From Clostridium simiarum (GTDB lineage: Bacteria > Bacillota > Clostridia > Clostridiales > Clostridiaceae), in assembly GCF_018919175.1 (NCBI RefSeq), contig NZ_JAHLQL010000004.1:124001-188000 (forward strand): 64,000 nt of DNA. Direction: 5' to 3'. Shown in pieces: positions 9,451 to 17,776 of the stretch (positions are counted from its first letter, which is position 1; each line of letters begins with the position of its first letter). The notes under the pieces are model-generated. The model worked only from the letters and a program-made list of their open reading frames with translations, was not told the DNA's origin and made no database searches. The position numbers were made by a program, and so were the translations under genes.

Positions 9451-10910
9451 GTAAATCTATAGCTAAAAATGCTTTTTATAAAATCTTATTGAATTTGTTT
9501 AATATAGTTATGCCAGTTATTATAGCCACTTATACTTATGGAGTAATAGATCAGACCTTAATAGGTAGGTATACTACTGCTTATTCTATTTTTAATTACT
9601 TCTTTATATTTGCGGGCTTTGGAATATATAACTATGCCATTAGAGAAATAAGCAAGGTAAGAAGTGATAAAAAGAAGATGTCTCAGCTTTTTACCAGCTT
9701 CTTTGTAATTGGAATAGCATCAAATATAGGAACGCTTATAATATATGTATTATTTAGTTTCTTTGCCTTTAAAGATACACCTGCATTTGTAGTGCATTTA
9801 ATACTGGCTCTTAATATGATTTCCAATATATTTTATATTGAATGGGCAAATGAGGCTTTAGAAAACTACGGTTTCATAACATTAAAGACCATAGTGGTAA
9901 GGCTAATTTATGCAGTACTTTTATTTTTAACTGTAAAGTCTTCAGATGACTTTTTGATGTATGTATTTTTAACTACATTTTCAACCTTCTTAAATAATAT
10001 CATAAGTTATTTTTACATAAAAAAAGGTGTAGGTTTTGATTTTAGTAATATAAAGATTAAAAGACATATTAAATTCCTTATACTGGTTATAATAATGTCT
10101 AATGGAAATGTACTTTATACTCAACTAGATAAGGCTATGTTAGGACTTTATGTAAGTGAGGTTTCCGCAGCTTATTATTCTGTGGCACATAATGTAATGA
10201 CCATAATAAATGCCCTAGTACTTTCTGTAGTATTTGTAACCATACCAAGACTTGCTAATATCATAGCTGGCAAGGATAGGACAAAATACCTGAAACTTTT
10301 GAATAAAATAACTCAAACCTTATTTGCATTTTTATTTCCTGTAGCTATAGGGATGTTTATATTAGCTGAGGAGATATTTATCATATTTGGAAAAGGAAAG
10401 TATCCAGGGGGAGGGCCTGTGCTTGAGGTCTTCTGTGTTTACATGATATCCTTAGGTTTTGAAGCAATACTTACAAACCAGGTTATGTATGTAAACAAGA
10501 AAGAAAAAGAACTGGTTAAAATGATATTTCTTGCAGGGATTGTAAATACTATACTAAACTTAGTTTTCCTAAAGATGGGTATATTTAACGAAGTGACAGC
10601 TATAATTACAACTACATTTAGTAATTATTTACTAGTATTCTTTGAATATATTTATGTAAGAAAAGTCTTGAAACTAGAGTTTAAAATGTTTACCTTTAAG
10701 AATTTAAAATATTTCTTATATGCATTAACCTTTTTACCTATAGGCCTTATTTTTAAATCTACAATATCAAATATGTATTTATATATTGTAGCCACAGTAA
10801 TAAGTTGCTCCTTTGTATATGCTTTCTTATTATTTATTACAAAGGATGCTATATGGGCTGTTGCTATGGATAGAGTGATACCCAAAGTGAAGAGTATAAT
10901 GAAAAAGTAG
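9447..10910 (+). CDS. Second oligosaccharide flippase (Wzx-like)
   Basis: A 487-residue polytopic protein of the polysaccharide-transporter superfamily, starting MSKSIAKNAFYKILLNLFNIVMP, the common beginning of clostridial flippases. It has about 14 hydrophobic helices. It is translated through an ATGA overlap with the acyltransferase. It is not close in sequence to the flippase at 6625, so the two probably carry different substrates or are old duplicates. I see no clear terminator within 100 bases of its stop. Confidence 0.87.
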   Translation: MSKSIAKNAFYKILLNLFNIVMPVIIATYTYGVIDQTLIGRYTTAYSIFNYFFIFAGFGIYNYAIREISKVRSDKKKMSQLFTSFFVIGIASNIGTLIIYVLFSFFAFKDTPAFVVHLILALNMISNIFYIEWANEALENYGFITLKTIVVRLIYAVLLFLTVKSSDDFLMYVFLTTFSTFLNNIISYFYIKKGVGFDFSNIKIKRHIKFLILVIIMSNGNVLYTQLDKAMLGLYVSEVSAAYYSVAHNVMTIINALVLSVVFVTIPRLANIIAGKDRTKYLKLLNKITQTLFAFLFPVAIGMFILAEEIFIIFGKGKYPGGGPVLEVFCVYMISLGFEAILTNQVMYVNKKEKELVKMIFLAGIVNTILNLVFLKMGIFNEVTAIITTTFSNYLLVFFEYIYVRKVLKLEFKMFTFKNLKYFLYALTFLPIGLIFKSTISNMYLYIVATVISCSFVYAFLLFITKDAIWAVAMDRVIPKVKSIMKK

Positions 10911-11312
10911 ATAATCAATAGGCAATTAGTTCATATATCTACATTAATTTTCAAATTGCTTCACATAGGTACGGTAATTATTAAATAGTAACATAGGAAA
11001 ACTCAACCAGTTAAATATAGAAAGCTTACTGATGGAATGATACCCTCTTTTATGGAGGTATATTAAAAGCTATCTCTTATGAGATTTATCTATCATATAT
11101 TAATTTCATGGTGTGATCTATCATATGTTCAGAGGATATTATACCAAAATTGATTTACTTAAGTAGCCTGTGGGAATATATTTCTATAAAAAGTTTTTAT
11201 TTTATAGATAATCTAAAATGTGAAAAATATAAAGTTAATATGCATAATATTAGGTAGGATTAAAAAAGCTTTCCGCTAAATGTTATGACTAAATTATATG
11301 AGGTGATACTAG
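10911..11312. other. Intergenic region before rfbD, nothing recognised
   Basis: About 400 bases with no supported ORF, terminator or riboswitch. Short repeats such as TCTATCATAT (twice, near 11087 and 11117) are present. The rfbD promoter is presumably here. An AGGTGAT site precedes rfbD. Confidence 0.4.
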
Positions 11313-12191
11313 ATGAAAATTTTAATTACTGGAGCAAAAGGACAATTAGGAAGTCAAATTATTAACATTATTAATAATGGACAATCTGAATTAGGCAACA
11401 TAGATTCAGTATACAATAACTGTGAGATAATGGCCCTTGACGTGGATGAATTAGATATAACTAATCTAAATAAGTGTAAAACAGTAGCAAAAGAATTAAA
11501 ACCAGAATTAATAATAAACTGTGCAGCTTATACAAACGTAGACAACTGCGAAAAGCAAGAGGATTTGGCCTTTAAGATAAATGCCCTAGGAGCAAGAAAT
11601 TTAGCTATAATTGCAGAGGAATTAGGAGCTAAATTAGTTCAAGTATCTACAGACTATGTATTTGCAGGTAACGGAAATGAGCCTTATAAAGAGTACGATA
11701 TAACAAATCCTTTAAGTGTTTATGGTAAGTCTAAACTTTTAGGAGAAAATTATGTTAGAGAATTTTGTTCAAGATATTTCATCTTAAGAACTGCTTGGCT
11801 TTATGGACTTAATGGTAGTAATTTTGTTAAAACCATAATGAAAGCCGCTAAGGAAAAGGGAGAGTTAAAAGTAGTAAATGATCAAAGGGGAAATCCTACT
11901 TATGCAGAAGATTTAGCACACCACATTTTAGCTCTAGCCGTAACAGAGGAATATGGAATATATCATTGTACTGGTCAGGGAGAGTGTAGCTGGTATGATT
12001 TTGCCAAAGCTATTGTAGAATATTCAAATATTCCATGCAAGGTGGAACCAATAACCTCAGAACAATTAGATAGGGCAGCTAAAAGACCTTCTTATTCATC
12101 TCTTGATAATATGATGTTAAGATGTACTATAGGAAATAACATGAGAGATTGGAAAGAAGCTTTAGAAAAGTTTATATGTAAAGTAAAGTAA
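11313..12191 (+). CDS. rfbD: dTDP-4-dehydrorhamnose reductase RfbD
   Basis: Last step of dTDP-L-rhamnose synthesis: NAD(P)H-dependent reduction of dTDP-4-keto-rhamnose. It is a 292-residue short-chain dehydrogenase with TGAKGQLGSQI at residues 6-16, NCAAYTNVDNCE, VSTDYVFAG and the YGKSK catalytic pair. It completes the rfbABC set but stands alone about 8.5 kb away, after the flippase genes. It probably has its own promoter in the 400-base gap before it. Confidence 0.95.
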   Translation: MKILITGAKGQLGSQIINIINNGQSELGNIDSVYNNCEIMALDVDELDITNLNKCKTVAKELKPELIINCAAYTNVDNCEKQEDLAFKINALGARNLAIIAEELGAKLVQVSTDYVFAGNGNEPYKEYDITNPLSVYGKSKLLGENYVREFCSRYFILRTAWLYGLNGSNFVKTIMKAAKEKGELKVVNDQRGNPTYAEDLAHHILALAVTEEYGIYHCTGQGECSWYDFAKAIVEYSNIPCKVEPITSEQLDRAAKRPSYSSLDNMMLRCTIGNNMRDWKEALEKFICKVK

Positions 12192-12515
12192 TTAAGAGTT
12201 TGATGAATTAAGGCATTCAGTGGTGAAGGTGAGTTTTTTATCTCATACTTACCAGAGATAATGATATTTTAATGAAACTCATCTTCAACAGTAATAATGA
12301 TATTTTAAGGAAACTCATCTTCAACTTACAAGATGAGTACTAAAAGAGTAAGTGAATATAGTCAAATTATAAGCCGTGGTATCTTATTAGAAGGTTATAG
12401 CCAAAGTACAGATTTGAGATATCAGATTAGAAGCCTTATACAAGATCATAAATCTTTGCTTGATACTTAAATAAAATAAGTTCAAATCACAGGTTTAGAA
12501 CCTACTTTAAATAGA

Positions 12516-12562
12516 CCTCCTTGTGTTTGATGAAGCGTGAAAAATATAAAAACACAAGGAGG
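12516..12562 (+). terminator. Hairpin, probable rfbD terminator
   Basis: The arms CCTCCTTGTGTTT and AAACACAAGGAGG are separated by 21 bases and followed by CTTAATTTT. The stem is perfect over 13 bp. The T run is interrupted, so termination is likely but not certain. Confidence 0.6.
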
Positions 12563-12614
12563 CTTAATTTTGAGTTTTAAATGATACAAATATAGGAGAT
12601 ATTCTATATATAAT

Positions 12615-12653
12615 AAAAAGTACTTAATCTTCAAAGGATTAAGTACTTTTTAT
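12615..12653. terminator. Bidirectional terminator
   Basis: AAAAAGTACTTAATC pairs with GATTAAGTACTTTTT. A run of A precedes it and a run of T follows, so it can serve rfbD on plus and the cohesin-like gene on minus. Confidence 0.85.
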
Positions 12654-12655
12654 TA

Positions 12656-12710
12656 TATTTTTTATTATATGTTTTTTATTATATGTTTTTTATTATATGT
12701 TTTTTATTAA
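12656..12710. repeat. 14-bp AT tandem repeat
   Basis: About four copies of a unit close to TTTTTTATTATATG, just past the bidirectional terminator. Simple slippage repeat with no sign of function. Confidence 0.8.
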
Positions 12711-12814
12711 TCTGTTCTTATTAAATTATTTTTATTAGTTTTTATATTAGGTATTTTATTAGGTATTTTATATTACTTATCTAGTTAAGTATTTTGGGAA
12801 ATACACTTCACAAA

Positions 12815-13936
12815 CTAATGCATAGCATTGGGAAATACACCCCCGGGGGTCAAAGAATTTATAAACTTTTCAATGTCTTTTGTCATAAATTCATTAGTTT
12901 TCAACTCATCAATAGCTCTTTGAGCATTTAATATATCTGTGTCAGATTGAGATGCGTTAGCTTTGTCCACTAGAGCCTTTGCGTTATTAAACATAGTCAT
13001 TTGTATCTTGTCTAAAGCAGAACTATATGATGATTTAAAGTGATCAGGACAGTCATTCATTAAATGTCTGGCAGTATTTAGATCCTTTTGAGTAGGGGAG
13101 TCATAAGCTTTATTTATTGTGTAAACTATTCTCTCATATACAGGATGCTGGTAGTTATCCAAAATAGAGGAGAAGGTTTGCTTAAAATTCAATAAATTAG
13201 AAGGCAATCTATCTATATTACTTCTAGCATATAAGATATCTACCATAAGTCCATTTTTCACTGCATCTAATACATTAATTGTGGAGCTTGGACCACCGTT
13301 TTTATCACTAAAGAATGGCTTTACTCCATATTGCTCAGCTTTATTTACTGCCTTTTGCACAGAATCGTAGGTATTTTTATATAGTGCATCTACATCAGGG
13401 TTATTAGAAGAACTTTGCATAGTATATATATTGTTATAATAAACAACAGGCATTGGATTAGCATTTATGTCAGATAGCTTAACAACAATATTATTGTCAT
13501 CTCTTAAAGTACCACCTTTGGCATTTAAACTAAATTGGCCTTCTTTTATAAATTTAGCTTTTATAGTGATTATATTACTTGGAGCATTAGAGGATGCTAC
13601 TGAGTTACCTGTAAAGGTAGTAATAAAGCTTATTAGTCCTTTATTTACATCCTTTTTAATTATATAGTGGTAAGAATTATCGCTAAAAAAAACATTCCCT
13701 TTAACTATATCCACTATTTCTATTGTATTAGTATCATATTTTAAATCTACAGAGGCTCCATAAAGACCACTAAAATTTGAAGCATTAATTTTTATATCAA
13801 AAACCTCTCCTACATTTTTTACTGGAGTATTCACCTGATATGTAATAGTGTTATTGCTTAAAGCAGAAGCATTTACTTTAAAAAAGATTAAAAACAGCAT
13901 TGTAGACAACAAAAACAGGAAATTTCTATGTTTCAT
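12815..13936 (-). CDS. Secreted cohesin-like domain protein
   Basis: 373 residues, exported by a signal peptide (about residues 1-26, cleaved near NASALS). Residues about 28-165 look like a cohesin/CBM-like beta sandwich: VGEVFDIKINASNFSGLYGA, LKYDTNTIEIVDI and LISFITTFTG are the usual strands. The rest is a helical region of unknown kind. AGGAGG stands seven bases before the ATG at 13936; an upstream TTG is less likely. The last residues LTPGGVFPNAMH are encoded partly by one copy of a 25-bp repeat whose other copy lies just before the lic operon, so the 3' end may be a fusion product. No dockerin or anchor motif was seen. Confidence 0.7.
   Translation of the reverse strand: MKHRNFLFLLSTMLFLIFFKVNASALSNNTITYQVNTPVKNVGEVFDIKINASNFSGLYGASVDLKYDTNTIEIVDIVKGNVFFSDNSYHYIIKKDVNKGLISFITTFTGNSVASSNAPSNIITIKAKFIKEGQFSLNAKGGTLRDDNNIVVKLSDINANPMPVVYYNNIYTMQSSSNNPDVDALYKNTYDSVQKAVNKAEQYGVKPFFSDKNGGPSSTINVLDAVKNGLMVDILYARSNIDRLPSNLLNFKQTFSSILDNYQHPVYERIVYTINKAYDSPTQKDLNTARHLMNDCPDHFKSSYSSALDKIQMTMFNNAKALVDKANASQSDTDILNAQRAIDELKTNEFMTKDIEKFINSLTPGGVFPNAMH
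12830..12854. repeat. 25-bp direct repeat with CCCCCGGGGG core, copy 1
   Basis: Starts GGGAAATACAC, has a 10-bp palindrome CCCCCGGGGG at 12840-12849 and ends GTCAAA. It lies inside the 3' end of the cohesin-like gene. The second exact copy is at 14266-14290. A half copy (GGGAAATACAC only) is at 12796-12806. Confidence 0.9.
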
Positions 13937-14107
13937 TTCCAATCCTCCTATGGTTATAGATTTTTACTTAAATACATATTATCACGGTTTAATATTATTT
14001 ATCAATGTAGATTATATAAAAGTCTATGCAGATTATACAAAAATCTTTTGTAGCTAATTTTAATTGTATTACACATTCAAAATGTGATCTAATTATACAT
14101 AAATTTG

Positions 14108-14159
14108 TTGCTTTATCCATAATATTAATTTATAATATAAACATGTTCAGATTATGAAC
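14108..14159 (+). promoter_or_regulatory. Candidate lic promoter with operator dyad
   Basis: TTGCTT (14108-14113), a 17-base spacer and TATAAT (14131-14136) fit a sigma-A promoter. The dyad GTTCA-GATTA-TGAAC (14145-14159) sits over the expected start site. The first gene of the operon carries a winged HTH, so it might bind here itself. That link is inference. Confidence 0.5.
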
Positions 14160-14265
14160 GTATCTGTAATGTGGGCAAGCTCATAACATAAACTTAGGAC
14201 AAGTTCCAGAGTGAGATGCCATATAATTCTTGGGAAATAAAGCTCAAGAATATAGGAATAGCCTC

Positions 14266-14290
14266 GGGAAATACACCCCCGGGGGTCAAA
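14266..14290. repeat. 25-bp direct repeat with CCCCCGGGGG core, copy 2
   Basis: Exact second copy of the element at 12830-12854. It ends 16 bases before the ATG of the first lic gene, directly next to the AAGGGGG ribosome-binding site, so it lies in the untranslated leader. Confidence 0.9.
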
Positions 14291-14306
14291 AAAAGGGGGA
14301 ACGCAA

Positions 14307-16148
14307 ATGTTGGGAGATAAGGCTTTAAGGGTTCTTGAAATAATAAATAAGGATAAAAACTTAAGCCAAAGAGCTATAGCAAAGATGGCAGATTTATCTA
14401 TAGGAAATATTAATGGTATCATTAAAAAGCTTATTAAAGAGGAATATATTTACATACAGAAAAGTAGTAGAGAATTTTGTTACATAGTAAATGAAAAGGG
14501 TATTAAAGCATTGGAAGATCACTTAAAAAGTACTTCTTATAAAAAAATAGTTTTGCATCAGGGAGGAAGAAAGATGATTACTCAAGCAGTTATTTTAGCA
14601 GCTGGTGAAAGAGAGGAATTTGGAAGGCCTGTTGGGTTGTTAGACTTACCAGATTGTAAAGTAATAGAAAGAACATTAGATATTTTAGAGGAAAATGGAA
14701 TTAGAGATATATTAGTAGTAACAGGTTATAAAGATAATTATTATGAGGAATTAGCGGAAAAAAGAGGATTCAAAACTATAAAAAATTCTAAATACAAATG
14801 GACGGGAACTATGCATTCTCTAGTGTTAGCTAAGGATTTTATAAAGGATGATTTTATTTTAGTAGAGAGTGATTTAGTTTTTGAAGAAAGGGCTATAAAA
14901 GAGATTATTGAAAGCCCTCATAGAGATTGTGTGCTTATAACTAACGAAAGTGGATCAGGGGATGAAGCTTTTGTGGAAATAAGAAAGGGACATTTATTTA
15001 AGATGTCAAAGGACAAGCATCAGTTAAACAAAATAGATGGAGAGATGATAGGGGTAAGCAGAATATCTTTCAATGTATTTAATAAAATGCTTGAGGAGTT
15101 TAAGGACAATAGAAACCCTTATTTAAATTATGAATATTCTCTATTAGATGTGGCAAGAAATTATGATGTAGGATATGTAAAAATAGACGATGTAGTTTGG
15201 GGCGAAGTGGATCATAAAGAGCATTATGAAAAAATAGTTAAGTACACTTATCCCACTCTTAAGAGAAGAGAAATTGAATTTAAAGAAGAAAGTTTAAAGA
15301 AATGCTTAATAGAGGCACTAAAAATAGATGAAAGTGAAATTGGATCTATAAAACCAGCAGGAGGAATGACTAATAAAAATTACAAGGTAATAATAAAAGA
15401 TGAAAGTTATGTGTTAAGAATTCCTGGAACGGGAACTGATGACATGATAAATAGAATAGAGGAAAATAGAAATTCCGTTTTAGCTTCAAAGTTAGATATA
15501 GACACAAAGGTTTTATATTTTGATGAAGTATCTGGAATAAAGATAGCAAAATTCATAGAAAATGCAGAAACCTTAACAGGAGAAAGTGCAAAAAAAGAGG
15601 AAAATATGTACTTGGTTACGTCTATATTAAAGAAGCTCCACACTTCTGGATTAAAATTTGAAAATCGCTTTGATGTATTTGAAAAGATAGAATACTATGA
15701 AACCCTTCTTAAAAAAGTTAACGGAAAGAATTTTGAAGACTATTACGAAGTAAAGGAAAAAGTTATGAATCTTCAAAAGGTACTAGAGGATTTAGATGTT
15801 GACATATTAGCTTGTCATAATGACACCGTGCCAGAAAACTTTGTTAAAGGAGATGACAGAATATATCTTATTGACTGGGAGTATAGTGGTATGAATGACC
15901 CAATGTGGGATTTAGCAGCTCATTCAATAGAATGTGATTTCTCTAAATCTGATGAGGAATTATTTTTAAATATATACTTTGGTAAAGAACCAGAGGAAAA
16001 GTATAAGAAGAGAATATTGATATATAAAATATGTCAGGATCTTTTATGGAGTACTTGGACAAATATAAAGGAAGCTCAGGGAGATGATTTTGGAAGCTAC
16101 GGTATAGATAGATACAATAGAGCAAAGAAAAACTTAGAGTTTATTTAG
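14307..16148 (+). CDS. Winged-HTH / LicC-like nucleotidyltransferase / LicA-like choline kinase fusion
   Basis: 613 residues in three parts. Residues 1-75 are a winged HTH (LSQRAIAKMADLSIGNINGI). Residues about 90-320 resemble LicC-type nucleotidyltransferases, but the usual GxGTR signature is replaced by AAGEREEFGRP. Residues about 330-613 are a choline/aminoglycoside-kinase fold: CHNDTVPENF (catalytic Asp) and LIDWEYSGMNDP (metal-binding Asp). AAGGGGG precedes the ATG. A second start with a GGGAGG site is at 14574 (residue 90), exactly where the next, HTH-less paralogue begins. It probably makes or activates phosphocholine for surface decoration and may regulate its own operon; both roles are inferred. 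Confidence 0.82.
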   Translation: MLGDKALRVLEIINKDKNLSQRAIAKMADLSIGNINGIIKKLIKEEYIYIQKSSREFCYIVNEKGIKALEDHLKSTSYKKIVLHQGGRKMITQAVILAAGEREEFGRPVGLLDLPDCKVIERTLDILEENGIRDILVVTGYKDNYYEELAEKRGFKTIKNSKYKWTGTMHSLVLAKDFIKDDFILVESDLVFEERAIKEIIESPHRDCVLITNESGSGDEAFVEIRKGHLFKMSKDKHQLNKIDGEMIGVSRISFNVFNKMLEEFKDNRNPYLNYEYSLLDVARNYDVGYVKIDDVVWGEVDHKEHYEKIVKYTYPTLKRREIEFKEESLKKCLIEALKIDESEIGSIKPAGGMTNKNYKVIIKDESYVLRIPGTGTDDMINRIEENRNSVLASKLDIDTKVLYFDEVSGIKIAKFIENAETLTGESAKKEENMYLVTSILKKLHTSGLKFENRFDVFEKIEYYETLLKKVNGKNFEDYYEVKEKVMNLQKVLEDLDVDILACHNDTVPENFVKGDDRIYLIDWEYSGMNDPMWDLAAHSIECDFSKSDEELFLNIYFGKEPEEKYKKRILIYKICQDLLWSTWTNIKEAQGDDFGSYGIDRYNRAKKNLEFI

Positions 16149-16168
16149 TTAATTAAGGAGATGGCACT

Positions 16169-17752
16169 ATGATTAATCAAGCAGTTATACTAGCAGCAGG
16201 ATTATCGGAGGAATTCGGTAGACCTGTTGGATTTTTAAAAATACCTGAGGGAACTATAATAGAGAGAATACTTAACTTATTAGAGGAAAATGGTATAAAG
16301 GATATTTTAGTTATAGCAGGATATGAAAGTGAATATTATGAAGCGTTGGCAAAAGAGAGAGGTTTTAAAATCATAAAAAACCCTAAATATAAATGGACTG
16401 GAACTATGAGCTCTTTAGCTTATGCAAAGGATTTTGTTAAAGAAGATTTCATATTGATAGAAAGCGATATAGTTTTCGAGGAGAGGGCTTTGTGGGAGAT
16501 AATAGATAGTGCTTTTAAGAATTGTATGGTAGTCACCACAGAAAGTGGTTCAGGAGATGAGGCTTTCGTAGACATAAGAGAAGAAAAAATATTTAAAATG
16601 TCAAAGGATAAACATCAATTAAATAAAATTGATGGAGAAATGATAGGAATATGTAAAATATCCCATGAAGTTTACGGGAAAATGCTTGAAGAATTTAAGC
16701 TTAATAAAAATCCATATTTAAATTATGAGTATGTATTGATGGATGTGTCAAAGGATAATCCTGTAGGTTATGTAAAGGTGGATGACTTAATCTGGGGAGA
16801 GATAGACCATAAAGAGCACTATGATAACATGGTTAACTACGTTTTCCCTAAATTAAAAATAAAAGAAAAAGAAGTAAAGGAAGCTATATTAAAAGGTTAT
16901 ATTATAGAAGCTCTTAATGTGAAAGATGAAGACATAAAAGATCTAAAGAAGCTAGGTGGATTAACTAATAGAAATTATAAATTCACTATGAATGGAGAAA
17001 ATTATGTGCTTAGAGCTCCTGGTACTGGCAGTAATGAAATAGTAAATAGAAAAGATGAAAAGTATAATTCAGAGCAAATAGCTAAATCTGATATCGATAG
17101 CCATATAATTTATTTTAATGAATATAGTGGGGTTAAAATAGCAAAGTTTATAGAAAATGCAGAGACTTTTACAGGGGAGAGCGCTAAGAAAGAAGAGAAT
17201 ATGGTGCTTTCCGCTAATATATTAAAAAAGCTACATACTTCAGGGGCAAAGTTTAAAAATACCTTTGATACTTTTGATAAGATTGAGGAATATGAAGCTT
17301 TACTTAAAAAGGTAGGTGGAGAGTTCTTTGAAGATTACCAAGATATAAAGAAAAAGGTATTTGCCTTTAAAGAACTTTTAGAAGACTTAGACTCAGAACT
17401 GGTAGCCTGCCATAATGATGCCTTAGCTGAGAACTTTGTTAAAGGGGCTGACAGACTGTATCTTATTGACTGGGAATATAGTGGTATGAACGATGCCATG
17501 TGGGATTTAGCTGCTTATTCTCTAGAATGTAAGTTTTCAAAATTAGATGAGGAACTATTTTTAAACATATATTTCAACGGAGAGCCAGAGGAGAAATATA
17601 AAAAGAGAATACTCATATATAAGATATGTCAAGATATTTTCTGGAGTATATGGTCAGCTATAAAAGAAGCTCAAGGAGATGACATGGGAAGCTATACTAT
17701 TGATAGGTATAATAGGGGAAAGAAGAACTTAGAAGTTTTTTACAGCTTGTAA
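16169..17752 (+). CDS. LicC-like nucleotidyltransferase / LicA-like choline kinase fusion, second copy
   Basis: 527 residues, a tandem paralogue of the preceding gene without its HTH. The nucleotidyltransferase half (about 1-230) begins INQAVILAAGLSEEFGRP, again without a canonical GxGTR loop. The kinase half (about 240-527) keeps CHNDALAENF and LIDWEYSGMNDA. A ligand-binding stretch WTGTMSSLAYAKDF is shared with its neighbour. Fused LicC-LicA proteins are known from treponemes. An AAGGAG site lies before the ATG, 20 bases after the previous stop. Two copies may act on different amino-alcohols. Confidence 0.83.
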   Translation: MINQAVILAAGLSEEFGRPVGFLKIPEGTIIERILNLLEENGIKDILVIAGYESEYYEALAKERGFKIIKNPKYKWTGTMSSLAYAKDFVKEDFILIESDIVFEERALWEIIDSAFKNCMVVTTESGSGDEAFVDIREEKIFKMSKDKHQLNKIDGEMIGICKISHEVYGKMLEEFKLNKNPYLNYEYVLMDVSKDNPVGYVKVDDLIWGEIDHKEHYDNMVNYVFPKLKIKEKEVKEAILKGYIIEALNVKDEDIKDLKKLGGLTNRNYKFTMNGENYVLRAPGTGSNEIVNRKDEKYNSEQIAKSDIDSHIIYFNEYSGVKIAKFIENAETFTGESAKKEENMVLSANILKKLHTSGAKFKNTFDTFDKIEEYEALLKKVGGEFFEDYQDIKKKVFAFKELLEDLDSELVACHNDALAENFVKGADRLYLIDWEYSGMNDAMWDLAAYSLECKFSKLDEELFLNIYFNGEPEEKYKKRILIYKICQDIFWSIWSAIKEAQGDDMGSYTIDRYNRGKKNLEVFYSL

Positions 17753-17776
17753 GTTTAAAATAAGGGGGATATTTGA

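Larger units (their letters stand above)
12192..12814. other. Intergenic region with terminators and short tandem repeats
   Basis: Between the convergent rfbD and cohesin-like genes. No ORF is supported. It has a direct repeat of about 31 bases (near 12258 and 12294) sharing GAAACTCATCTTCAAC, two strong hairpins, an AT-rich 14-bp tandem repeat, and an isolated GGGAAATACAC (12796-12806) related to the 25-bp repeat nearby. Confidence 0.6.
13937..14306. other. Divergent promoter region of the cohesin-like gene and lic operon
   Basis: 370 bases between divergent genes. It has a plus-strand promoter with a dyad at its start point, an imperfect dyad near 14069-14092 (TTACACATT-CAA-AATGTGATC), and the second 25-bp repeat directly before the lic ribosome-binding site. 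A 25-base inverted motif near 14225 also contains GGGAAATA. No gene is supported here. Confidence 0.55.

Noticed and set aside
12656..12710. AT-rich 14-bp tandem repeat as a replication or binding site
   Set aside because: Looks like simple slippage next to a terminator; no DnaA-type boxes or partner genes.
12840..12849. CCCCCGGGGG as vector or adaptor contamination
   Set aside because: The 25-bp repeat is embedded in a continuous reading frame and in a normal leader, and half copies exist nearby, so it appears genomic; genome-wide search would settle it.
14147..14422. 91-codon minus-strand frame over the lic leader
   Set aside because: Runs from the HTH region into promoter DNA, with no ribosome site; composition looks random.
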